DNA of 64,000 bases from positions 124,001-188,000 of the forward strand of contig NZ_JBHUQE010000005.1 of NCBI RefSeq assembly GCF_042687825.1, written 5' to 3'. This stretch comes from Sedimentitalea sp042687825 (lineage in GTDB: Bacteria; Pseudomonadota; Alphaproteobacteria; Rhodobacterales; Rhodobacteraceae). This document shows positions 36,402 to 44,250 of the stretch, piece by piece; position 1 is the stretch's first letter, and every line of letters starts with the position of its first letter. The notes beneath the pieces were generated by a model. It searched no databases, was not told the origin of the DNA, and worked only from the letters and a program-made list of their open reading frames with translations. Position numbers and translations under genes: made by a program.

Positions 36402-37618
36402 GATCAGTCGAGTTGTTCGCGGGCGCGGGAGGCCTCGGGTTGGGGGTCGGCAATGCCGGGTTCACCCATGAGGCCGTCGTGGAGATTGATCGCTGGGCCT
36501 GTGACACGCTGGCCGAGAATACCGACTGGCCGCTCCACGGCTGGGACAAGGGCGACGTGCGGCGGTTCGACTACGCACCGCTCAAGGGCAAGGTGAACCT
36601 CGTCACCGGAGGCCCGCCCTGCCAGCCGTTCTCGATGGGCGGCAGGCATCGCGCCTTCCTCGATCCGCGCGACATGTTTCCAGAAGCTGCCCGCGCTGTG
36701 CGCGAGTTGCGGCCCGAGGCCTTCATCTTCGAGAACGTGAAAGGCCTCAAGCGTCAGGCATTCACGAACTACCTCGAATACATCCGCCTGCGTCTGCGCC
36801 ACCCTGACCTGACGCCGCACGATGGCGAGGAATGGCTTGACCACCTCAAGCGGCTTGAGGACTACGAGACCAGCGGCGCAAGCGGTGGGTTGCTCTACAA
36901 CGTCGTGATCCGCCTCCTGAACGCTGCCGACTACGGCGTGCCGCAGAAGCGTGAGCGGGTTTTCATCGTCGGTATCCGTGACGATCTCGCGACCGCGTTC
37001 CACTTCCCCGATGCCACACATTCGCAAGACGCGCTGCTTTGGGCGAAGTGGCGTAGCGGTGAATACTGGACGCGTCACGGCATCGCCCCCGTTCCGAACG
37101 AGCGGGAGCAGGCCCGTGCTGCGCGCTTGAAGGACAAGCCGCGCGAGTTGCCGTGGCAGACAGTGCGCGACGCCTTGCAGGACATTCCTGATCCTGAGTT
37201 CGACCCCAAGGAAGCGGCCAAGGTGGTCGATCATCGGTTTATCCCCGGCGCGCGTTCCTATCCGGGGCACACAGGAAGCCCGCTGGATGAACCAGCGAAG
37301 ACCCTCAAGGCGGGCGTGCATGGCGTGCCGGGTGGCGAGAATATGCTGCGCCGTCCCGATGGTTCGATCCGCTATTTCTCAGAAAGAGAGAGTGCCCGCA
37401 TTCAGACATTTCCCGACGATTTCCGTTTCCACGGATCATGGACGGAAACGATGCGGCAATTGGGGAATGCGGTGCCTGTTCGCCTAGCTGAGGTTGTTGC
37501 CAAATCAGTGCGGGAACAGATACTAAAGTCACATGAGAAAAGTGACGCCTTACAATCCCTTGGACAAGCAGCACCTAGCCGAAAGCGCGGCAGGCGCGCT
37601 GCTGAGGCAGGAACCTGA
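36398..37618 (+). CDS. DNA (cytosine-5) methyltransferase
   Basis: The 406-residue enzyme shows motif I ELFAGAGGLGLG, motif IV GGPPCQPFS with the catalytic Cys, motif VI ENVKG, motif VIII QKRERVF, motif IX RESARIQTFPDDF and motif X GNAVPV. The variable target-recognition region lies at about 230-320. It protects the element and host from the adjoining nuclease, whose gene starts inside its last 86 bases. Confidence 0.95.
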   Translation: MRSVELFAGAGGLGLGVGNAGFTHEAVVEIDRWACDTLAENTDWPLHGWDKGDVRRFDYAPLKGKVNLVTGGPPCQPFSMGGRHRAFLDPRDMFPEAARAVRELRPEAFIFENVKGLKRQAFTNYLEYIRLRLRHPDLTPHDGEEWLDHLKRLEDYETSGASGGLLYNVVIRLLNAADYGVPQKRERVFIVGIRDDLATAFHFPDATHSQDALLWAKWRSGEYWTRHGIAPVPNEREQARAARLKDKPRELPWQTVRDALQDIPDPEFDPKEAAKVVDHRFIPGARSYPGHTGSPLDEPAKTLKAGVHGVPGGENMLRRPDGSIRYFSERESARIQTFPDDFRFHGSWTETMRQLGNAVPVRLAEVVAKSVREQILKSHEKSDALQSLGQAAPSRKRGRRAAEAGT

Positions 37619-38141
37619 GGCGCTTCCACCAGAGCCGTTCGAGGGTGCGGGCATTTATGCCATATATTACCTAGGCGAATTCGACGCATACCAACCGCTT
37701 GCGGAAATCAATCGCGAGCGGATGGAAGCACCGATATACGTCGGCAAGGCCGATCCCAAAGGCGGTCGACGCGGCGGCGATTGGGACGCGCCCGCTGGTC
37801 CTGCTCTATCTGACCGGTTGCGAAAACATTCGACCTCGGTGACGCAGGCCGACAACCTCAACGTGAACGACTTCTGTTGCCGCTACCTCGTCCTAGACGA
37901 TGTGTGGGTCAGGATGGCGGAACGGATGCTAATCTCGTGGTATCGCCCACTATGGAATGTCGTGGTTGATGGGTTCGGCAACAATGATCCCGGCAAACGC
38001 CGCGCGACTCAGTATCGGTCGCCTTGGGACATTCTGCACCCAGGTCGTCCTTGGTCAGTCAAGTTGGCCGAAGGCGAGACGACGGCAGACGACGTGCGCG
38101 CCAAGCTCGCCGCGCACTTCGACACCGTGAAAAATAAGTAG
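37533..38141 (+). CDS. Eco29kI-like GIY-YIG type II restriction endonuclease
   Basis: The 202-residue protein matches the Eco29kI group, a GIY-YIG nuclease: GIYAIYYLG carries the two tyrosines, then IYVGKADPKGGRR, the catalytic Arg region LSDRLRKH, and a Glu in RMAERMLISWYRPLWN. Eco29kI itself cuts CCGCGG. Here the specificity is inferred only. The ATG at 37533 lies inside the methyltransferase gene (86-base overlap), which should let methylation come first. Confidence 0.85.
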   Translation: MRKVTPYNPLDKQHLAESAAGALLRQEPEALPPEPFEGAGIYAIYYLGEFDAYQPLAEINRERMEAPIYVGKADPKGGRRGGDWDAPAGPALSDRLRKHSTSVTQADNLNVNDFCCRYLVLDDVWVRMAERMLISWYRPLWNVVVDGFGNNDPGKRRATQYRSPWDILHPGRPWSVKLAEGETTADDVRAKLAAHFDTVKNK

Positions 38142-38212
38142 ACCAACTCTAAGCGTCGCTTCTTCTCGAACGGTCGAGTAAAGTGTCGACCAAGAAACGA
38201 AGGTGACCAGCT

Positions 38213-39535
38213 GTGGAATACAAAATAAAGAAACAAATCGGGCAAGGGACATTCGGAATCGTCGAAGAGGCAACTGACGAAGTCGGTGAGCCATGCGCAA
38301 TTAAGACGCTCAACCTAAATGCGTTCACCAAGGAACAGTCAGGCGACCTAAAGAAGCGCTTCGAGCGGGAAGTTCGATATCAGGCACAGATCGATCATCC
38401 AAATGTCGTGGAAATCATTGATCACAATTTAGACGACAAGACCCCGTGGTTCGTCATGCCGCTAGCGGATGGCAGCCTAAAAGACGACCTCGAAGCAGAT
38501 AGGACGCTAGGCGGAAATCCTCAAAAGGCACTGTTTGATATTCTGTCCGGCTTGGAGGCCCTCCACAACAAAGGCTTCAAGCATCGTGACCTCAAACCAG
38601 CAAACGTTCTGAAATATGTCGATGACGAAGGTGAGGTCTCATACAAAATATCTGACTTCGGCCTCACGACCCCAGGAGCAGGCCAAACAACGACACTGAC
38701 TGCCTCAAACATGGCGGGTGGAACGCCTCTATATGCCGCTCCTGAATGTGCAAACAACTTTAGGCGCGCAACTGCTCAAGCTGATATCTATTCATTCGGT
38801 GCAATATTGCATGATATATTCGGCGGTGGGGCCATGCGAGTACCCCATTCTCGGCTGACCCTCGGAGGGCCGATAGGTCCGATTGTCGAAAAATGCACAG
38901 AGTCGAACGCCCGGCGGCGATACCGTTCGGTTGCGGCGCTACGTGAAGCCTTGTTCGAGGTTTTGACAAATGAGGAAATCGAGTTTTACTCCGAGGAAGA
39001 AGAAGAGGTAGTAAAAATACTTCGGGAGAATGAAGAGTTAAGTGACGACCAATGGGATCGGGCATTCAATCTGATCGACGAAAACGCCGATAAAGGAGAA
39101 TCGAATTACAACTTGATGCGCGCCATTTCTAGGCAGCACATAAAGCAATTGTTTGAAGTGGCTCCTGATATGGCGCAGGGTCTTGGCGAGGTATACTCCG
39201 ACTTTGCAAAACTCCCGGGATTTGATTTTGATTATTGTGACATCATCTCCGACAAGGCACAGATCTTCTACGACTCAGGTGACCTGCAACTGAAAGCAAT
39301 AATTGCTGTCGCTATGCTGGAATTGGGCACGAGCCATAATAGGTGGCGAGTGGAACGGCAATTCTTGAGAATGGCAGGTCCAGACATTAGTAATGCGCTG
39401 GCCGAGCGCATCAAAATTGAAATTGACGTCCAGTCAGTCAACTTCAAAGCGAGAATGAACCACATTGAATGGTCAATTGACGAAACACCCGAAGGCCTAC
39501 ACTCAATCCTAAGGAAGGCCTTGGAGGACGCATGA
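38213..39535 (+). CDS. Hanks-type serine/threonine protein kinase
   Basis: The 440-residue soluble protein has a full kinase domain (about 1-255): glycine loop IGQGTFGIV, Lys in CAIKTL, catalytic HRDLKPANVL, DFGLTT and the activation-loop end GTPLYAAPE. The C-terminal 180 residues are acidic and helical (EEEEEVVKIL, then repeated helices) with no known domain and no membrane span. The start is a GTG with AAGG upstream. It is clearly more AT-rich than the host genes. Its stop overlaps the PP2C start, making a coupled kinase-phosphatase pair. Confidence 0.92.
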   Translation: MEYKIKKQIGQGTFGIVEEATDEVGEPCAIKTLNLNAFTKEQSGDLKKRFEREVRYQAQIDHPNVVEIIDHNLDDKTPWFVMPLADGSLKDDLEADRTLGGNPQKALFDILSGLEALHNKGFKHRDLKPANVLKYVDDEGEVSYKISDFGLTTPGAGQTTTLTASNMAGGTPLYAAPECANNFRRATAQADIYSFGAILHDIFGGGAMRVPHSRLTLGGPIGPIVEKCTESNARRRYRSVAALREALFEVLTNEEIEFYSEEEEEVVKILRENEELSDDQWDRAFNLIDENADKGESNYNLMRAISRQHIKQLFEVAPDMAQGLGEVYSDFAKLPGFDFDYCDIISDKAQIFYDSGDLQLKAIIAVAMLELGTSHNRWRVERQFLRMAGPDISNALAERIKIEIDVQSVNFKARMNHIEWSIDETPEGLHSILRKALEDA

Positions 39536-40242
39536 ATTTCTCCTTCGCCAAATTCAGTCTGGGTGGCCCAAAGGGCGGAAACGACGATGACCTTTTGGAG
39601 CCATTCTCCAAAGGTGAAACAACATGGGTAGCAGTCGCCGATGGTGTCGGATCATCAAAAAACGGCGGGTTGGCGGCGCGAACATGCCTGAAAGTCATCC
39701 GGGAGAAGGCCACGGAAGAAGCGGACATGGACCTCCTTTTTCAACAGTGTTCAGAATCTCTTCGACGACTGTCCGACGATGAAGGCAATCTGGGAAAACT
39801 CAGTACTACCTTGACCGTTTTGGCGCTTAGAGATGGTCAGGCTACAGTCGGTCACACTGGCGATAGTCGAGTGACCCATTTTCGGGGTGGTGGTGTCATG
39901 GGCAGGACCAAAGACCAAACTGAAGTTCAGCGCCTTTTGGATGAAGGTGCATTGTCACCTCGTCAGGCTCAGCGGTATCCTCGGCGGAATGTCCTTTTGT
40001 CGTCGATGTCTTCTAAAGGTGACTACGAACTACTCCGTTCAAACTTCGTCGTCGAAACCGGGGATAGGATTCTGTTATCGACAGATGGCTTTCATTCCAA
40101 AATTCTGCGTAAAGAGATGGCGGGAGTGTCACAGAAGGCAGAAACTATTTCCGATTTTCTGAACCAGCTAAAATCTACTTTATTGGAAAGAGGTCTAGAC
40201 GACGATGCAACGGTCGTTGGGTTAGAAATGCTGAACCCCTAA
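39532..40242 (+). CDS. PP2C-family protein phosphatase
   Basis: The 236-residue protein has the PP2C metal-binding pattern: NDDDLLEP near the start, WVAVADGVGSS, TTLTVLALRDGQ, VGHTGDSRV and a late DDDATVVGLE. It would reverse phosphorylation by the preceding kinase. A PP2C plus kinase pair is also found in the TerY-P triad, but the vWA partner is absent here. It ends the cargo operon and converges on the packaging genes across a 200-base gap without a gene. Confidence 0.92.
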   Translation: MNFSFAKFSLGGPKGGNDDDLLEPFSKGETTWVAVADGVGSSKNGGLAARTCLKVIREKATEEADMDLLFQQCSESLRRLSDDEGNLGKLSTTLTVLALRDGQATVGHTGDSRVTHFRGGGVMGRTKDQTEVQRLLDEGALSPRQAQRYPRRNVLLSSMSSKGDYELLRSNFVVETGDRILLSTDGFHSKILRKEMAGVSQKAETISDFLNQLKSTLLERGLDDDATVVGLEMLNP

Positions 40243-40442
40243 CATTCTTTTCGATTGCCGAAATGAAGCTTACCTCACGGCCCCGCCCAGCAGCGCGTCG
40301 CTGACGCGGTTTGGTGGGCTGGCGGGTATGTCGTTGCCTGAAACATGGGGACGCCCAAGAGAGCCGCGAAAAAACCGGATCACTCGTTGAGTTCAACGGG
40401 CAATGACCGGCGCAGTTGAAGAGAGCACCAAGAGAGCGCGGG

Positions 40443-40802
40443 TCAGAACGGGGGTTTCGAGAAGTCTTCGGGCGAGGTCGGATGGCTTTCGGGTTCAGGT
40501 CTAGAGGTGTATCCGTAGTACCGTGCCAGTTCCTCTGGGATGTATTCGTGAAGGTCGAGAGCAAGGGCTTTCATGATCGTGTGTCGATCCTTCTTCCACT
40601 GCGACGTCCGCTTGGCTTTCGTTTTATCAGGCTCCACGTTACCGCCTAAGCCCGCGAGTAAATCAATCTGGACATGGTGACTGGCCTCGAATACCTCGCG
40701 CAGCTTGTTGACGCGGTTGAGCATCGCGGTTTTGCGTCGCCTGTCTTCTTCGGGGTCGCCTGTCAGGCCCCATTTGTTAAATCGTTTGCTGTCTGGTTCC
40801 AT
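40443..40802 (-). CDS. hypothetical protein at the end of the packaging operon
   Basis: The 119-residue charged protein (MEPDSKRFNKWGLTGDPEED, with RRRKTAMLNRVNKLREVF) is mostly helical. It follows the terminase nuclease gene by 39 bases in the same direction. I do not recognise the family; a packaging or head-associated role would be inference. Confidence 0.6.
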   Translation of the reverse strand: MEPDSKRFNKWGLTGDPEEDRRRKTAMLNRVNKLREVFEASHHVQIDLLAGLGGNVEPDKTKAKRTSQWKKDRHTIMKALALDLHEYIPEELARYYGYTSRPEPESHPTSPEDFSKPPF

Positions 40803-40841
40803 GTGACGAGCGTCGCACACAACCCAAGCGACAGCAAGGAG

Positions 40842-41546
40842 TCAGGCCCAGCCGTGCAGCCGATACGAGCCGCTGAGGGTCGTGTCCAGATCGGTTGCAG
40901 AAAGGTATGCGAGGGCCGTTGCGATGGCCCGGTCGGCATGGTGGCCTTTTCCACCTCCCTGCAACACGAGGTTGCCCGACGACGTACTGGCGAGTTCAAA
41001 GCTGGCGATCTCGTTGAGCAAGTCTTGCTTCCCTTCAAGGTCGTGGGCGACGGTGAGCGCGCCGGTCTCTAGGCCGACGGCCATATTTTCCAGAAGCATC
41101 GTTTTCGCAATCTTCACGTCCTTACCGCTGCGGGACATGTTCGCGCCTGCGGTCATGACAACGGCGTGATGCTCGATCCCTGCATTGTCCAAGGTGCTGC
41201 TGAATGGTGCGCCGAGGCCCGATGCGTCGATGGCGAGGGACCAGTGCGGAATCTGATTGAGACGCCGCGCGAGAAAATCGGCAAGGTCGGTGTAAGAGTA
41301 TAGCTGGATGGTCTCTTGGAACACGACGGTGCATTTTCGCAATCCCAATTCCTGCTCGAACCCGCGACCCGTGAACTGCGGATAGCATTCGTCTCGGACC
41401 ACCACGATTGCCGACGGATCGTTACGGCCAAGGTCCATTCCGACGTGGTGTTTCAGCCAGCCGTGAACGACCGTGCCATAGGCCGCGGGGTCGGCGTTCG
41501 ATGGCAGGACAACGCGCCCGTCTTTCAGAAATTCGTACTGGGTCAT
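40842..41546 (-). CDS. terminase large subunit, nuclease part
   Basis: The 234-residue protein corresponds to the C-terminal RNase H-like nuclease domain of phage large terminases: HVGMDLGRNDPSAIVVV with the first acidic metal ligand, SLAIDASGLG with the second, and the late HHADRAIATALAYL with the third. Its ATG overlaps the stop of the ATPase gene by ATGA. So the large terminase is made as two coupled polypeptides. Confidence 0.8.
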   Translation of the reverse strand: MTQYEFLKDGRVVLPSNADPAAYGTVVHGWLKHHVGMDLGRNDPSAIVVVRDECYPQFTGRGFEQELGLRKCTVVFQETIQLYSYTDLADFLARRLNQIPHWSLAIDASGLGAPFSSTLDNAGIEHHAVVMTAGANMSRSGKDVKIAKTMLLENMAVGLETGALTVAHDLEGKQDLLNEIASFELASTSSGNLVLQGGGKGHHADRAIATALAYLSATDLDTTLSGSYRLHGWA

Positions 41547-42319
41547 GACAGCTCCAATGCGTTGACGTTCGGGTTGCTTGAGTTTTCGAGCGTGTCCCAA
41601 GACAAGAGCGGCGTGCCGCTTCCCACAAACTCGCACAGGTGTTCGCGCCGGAATGTGGTGTCTGACATGGTGGCTTTGTCGAAGGCGACTTGGGCCGCGC
41701 GTCGTGGGATGTCGATGGACCTCGCCATGATGCGGCGCACCTGCTTGTTGCCGGTCCACGTTTCATAGAAATAGCCGGTGCGCAGGTTCGGCGTAGACAA
41801 CAGGAAGATGCGACCTGTCTCGCGCCTCATAGGGAAGAAGGCCGTCAGAGCATCGTCGTCGAGGAAGCACGCCTCGTCCGCAATGATAGTGTCCGCCGTC
41901 ATCCCGCGTGCCTGATCGGTTGCAGGCACAACGATGATCCGGCCACCATGCGATGGGTGCGCCTCAAGTTCCGTCTGCGTCTGGCGCACGATGGGCGGGC
42001 AAAAGGGATCTGTGTTCTTGAATTCCAGGATCCGGCGGAACAATTCCGTCGATTGCCGCAGGCTGGGGGCCGTCAAGATCACCGTCTTGCCCTGCGAGAA
42101 ATCGTCATAGCCGAGACCACCCGCAGAGGTCGATTTGCCCGACTGTCGCCCGCACAAGGCGAGCACCATTCGGTCCGCCTCGTTTAAACGCGGATCGGTG
42201 GACAGAAGCGTTTTCTGCCAAGGGTCCGGCTCACCGATAGCCAGACGGAACCGCTCGACCGGATCAAGGCTGACCGTCAGGCCTTGAAGGAAAGACAGAA
42301 GGTGCTGGTCCATTGTCAT
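41543..42319 (-). CDS. terminase large subunit, ATPase part
   Basis: The 258-residue protein is the packaging motor ATPase: Walker A LCGRQSGKST near residue 58, Walker B TIIADEACFL near residue 140, and the coupling motif FLLSTPN. It stops where other large terminases continue into the nuclease domain, which here is encoded by the next gene. Its ATG overlaps the stop of the small gene before it. Confidence 0.85.
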   Translation of the reverse strand: MTMDQHLLSFLQGLTVSLDPVERFRLAIGEPDPWQKTLLSTDPRLNEADRMVLALCGRQSGKSTSAGGLGYDDFSQGKTVILTAPSLRQSTELFRRILEFKNTDPFCPPIVRQTQTELEAHPSHGGRIIVVPATDQARGMTADTIIADEACFLDDDALTAFFPMRRETGRIFLLSTPNLRTGYFYETWTGNKQVRRIMARSIDIPRRAAQVAFDKATMSDTTFRREHLCEFVGSGTPLLSWDTLENSSNPNVNALELS

Positions 42320-42510
42320 GGGCGTTCAGGACGACCCGGCCACCGCGTCGCGGGTTTCAGCATCCGTCGCGCGGCCAACTCGGACAGGAGTTTGACAACG
42401 ATGGGCTGCGCGGAATCGAAGTGTTTGCGCACATCGCTCGGGCTTTCGAGATCGACCTTTTCGAGTTGGTTCACGATCCCGACGGCAGCTTTTGCAACTT
42501 GGGACGGCAT
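42316..42510 (-). CDS. small hypothetical protein between TerS-like and terminase genes
   Basis: The 64-residue frame starts MPSQVAKAAVGIVNQLEKVD and resembles a short winged-helix (DVRKHFDSAQPIVVKLLSELAA). It shares TAATG with the upstream gene and ATGA with the ATPase gene, which supports translation. The function is unknown. Confidence 0.6.
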   Translation of the reverse strand: MPSQVAKAAVGIVNQLEKVDLESPSDVRKHFDSAQPIVVKLLSELAARRMLKPATRWPGRPERP

Positions 42511-43175
42511 TAAGCAGGCCTCCGGTCATCGACAAGGACGGGTTCCTGAATGACCCCCATAGCGTCCATCTCGTTCAGAAATTCGTGCTTCGCGGCTGGA
42601 TGGTTGTTGAGCACTTTCAGAATTATCGAACGGAGTTGGATGAACTGTGGGCTTTCGTTCAGGTTCAGATGAATATCCATCTTCTTGTTCAGCTTGCCGT
42701 GCAGGTCGGCCAGCGACATGAGGCTCTGACGAAGCTCTTTCAGCGCGCCCAACTGCATCATGCGGTCTTCATCACCCTTGGCGGATTCCAGAAGTGCCTT
42801 TAGCTCACGCAGAACCCATTTGAGGTCTTTGTCGGTGTCCTCGCCAAACTCGTTGACGATGGCCGCGTGCTGCATTGCCGTTTTGACCTTGGCGTCGTGC
42901 ATGGCGGTCGCGAGGATCGCCAGCTTTTCGTCTTCGGGAAGTTGGGTGATGTACCGGGCAACCGACGTATCAGAAATTCCAAGCTCTTTGCCCGCTTGGA
43001 ACATCGACATGCGCCCAAGAACGATCTCCCGCGTGTAATGCTCCCGCTTTGCATCGGGGAGCATCGCCATTTTGTGCGGCTGAGTTTTCTTGCGCGGCGT
43101 GCCTTTCGGCGGACCGCGCTTCTTATGCACAGTCGGCACCGGCCCCTTTCCGGGCACCAGAGTGACCTTATTCAT
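42510..43175 (-). CDS. terminase small subunit-like DNA-binding protein
   Basis: The 221-residue protein has a basic Lys/Pro-rich N-terminus, a helix-turn-helix (MSMFQAGKELGISDTSVARYI) and a long helical C-terminal part. Position just before the large terminase and the HTH-plus-helix design fit a small terminase that selects the pac site; the assignment rests on context. The ATG at 43173-43175 overlaps the previous gene by 8 bases. Confidence 0.6.
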   Translation of the reverse strand: MNKVTLVPGKGPVPTVHKKRGPPKGTPRKKTQPHKMAMLPDAKREHYTREIVLGRMSMFQAGKELGISDTSVARYITQLPEDEKLAILATAMHDAKVKTAMQHAAIVNEFGEDTDKDLKWVLRELKALLESAKGDEDRMMQLGALKELRQSLMSLADLHGKLNKKMDIHLNLNESPQFIQLRSIILKVLNNHPAAKHEFLNEMDAMGVIQEPVLVDDRRPA

Positions 43176-43533
43176 TGGCGACGATCTCAAGCGGCACGCC
43201 CTGTTTTTCGGCCAGAGCCTTGGCGTCGCGGTACGCCTTCACGTTTCGCGCATCGGACTTCTTGATTTTGATCGAGTCGCCGGGTTTGCGCCCCTGATAC
43301 ACGCCGTTGCCGTCGAGGCAGGCTTGGTATTGGCTTTCAGCGGCGGCGAGCAGCTTGCTGTGATTGTCGTCCGCTTTCTGCTTCGCGAGCTTGTCCAGAA
43401 GCTCGTCGTTCTTGGTGACAACGCCCTTGATCTGCGTTTCAACGGATTCCGTGATTTGGGGAAGGATCGCCTCTGCGATTTTCGGTGCGAGTGCGGCAAT
43501 CAGGGCTTCTGCTTGCTGGTCGTTATCTGCCAT
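43168..43533 (-). CDS. hypothetical coiled-coil protein in the packaging operon
   Basis: The 121-residue protein has an N-terminal helical, coiled-coil-like half (ALIAALAPKIAEAILPQITE) and a C-terminal KKSDARNVKAYRDAKALAEK part. It lies between the wHTH gene and the TerS-like gene. A scaffold-like role is possible from size and position but is not supported by any motif that I know. Confidence 0.55.
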   Translation of the reverse strand: MADNDQQAEALIAALAPKIAEAILPQITESVETQIKGVVTKNDELLDKLAKQKADDNHSKLLAAAESQYQACLDGNGVYQGRKPGDSIKIKKSDARNVKAYRDAKALAEKQGVPLEIVANE

Positions 43534-43638
43534 TTCTGGTTCCTCGTGATTGGGGCGGGTCATGCCCAACCCGCCCCGTTTCCATCACAAGACCAGAAGG
43601 TTGAGCCTAACTCGCGTTCTGTAGATCGAATATCGGTG

Positions 43639-44250
43639 CTACGCCGCCGTTGCCGCAACCGGAGTATCAGGTACTCGATATGCGGCTCCATGTTTCTCGA
43701 CTGTGCCCTTCTCAATCGCTTTGTTCAGGACTGTGCGGACCACGCCGTCGGAGAAGCCGGTTTCGTCAGACAGTTCCTTTACGGTGCGCGGTCGTTCCAG
43801 TAGCGCCATGACCTTGGGGCGCGCCTCCATGTATCGAACGCCTTGTCGCTTCGGTTTGACCTTGCGGCGGGTTTGCGCATCGGCACGTGCCTGTTTCTCA
43901 CGTTCCCAAAGCTCGCGGGCCTCTGTGACGTGGTTCAGGGAACCACGCCCCTCGTAAACGTCGAGCGCCCTCGTATCGCCCTCCAAGACGCGCACAACAC
44001 GTGACCGAACGTCGTCACCGTTGAACCCGATGGCGTCGCAAAGCTCCGTTCGCCGCTTCGCCCACGCGCCCGAATGGTCGGTCAGAAACCGCAAGGCTTC
44101 GTATCTCGACTTTCTCCCCTCAGCTTTATTGGACGCCAGCGTGGTGGGGCCAAACAGGTCCAAGATCGCGCGAGACAGGACGGCGTAGATCAGGAGTTCT
44201 TCGGGCGGCGTTCGTGAATTGTGCTGGCCAAAGTCGGGGTCGGTGAGCAT
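43639..44250 (-). CDS. winged-helix protein of the packaging operon
   Basis: The 203-residue protein has a C-terminal winged-helix (VMALLERPRTVKELSDETGFSD and VVRTVLNKAIEKGTV) and an N-terminal helical part with PPEELLIYAVLSRAILDLFG. The N-terminal piece resembles phage proteins found beside portals. Its ATG shares TGATG with the portal stop, so it is coupled to it. Confidence 0.6.
   Translation of the reverse strand: MLTDPDFGQHNSRTPPEELLIYAVLSRAILDLFGPTTLASNKAEGRKSRYEALRFLTDHSGAWAKRRTELCDAIGFNGDDVRSRVVRVLEGDTRALDVYEGRGSLNHVTEARELWEREKQARADAQTRRKVKPKRQGVRYMEARPKVMALLERPRTVKELSDETGFSDGVVRTVLNKAIEKGTVEKHGAAYRVPDTPVAATAA

Noticed and set aside
39532..40242. Full TerY-P tellurite-type triad
   Set aside because: Only the kinase and PP2C are present; no vWA (TerY) gene lies on either side.
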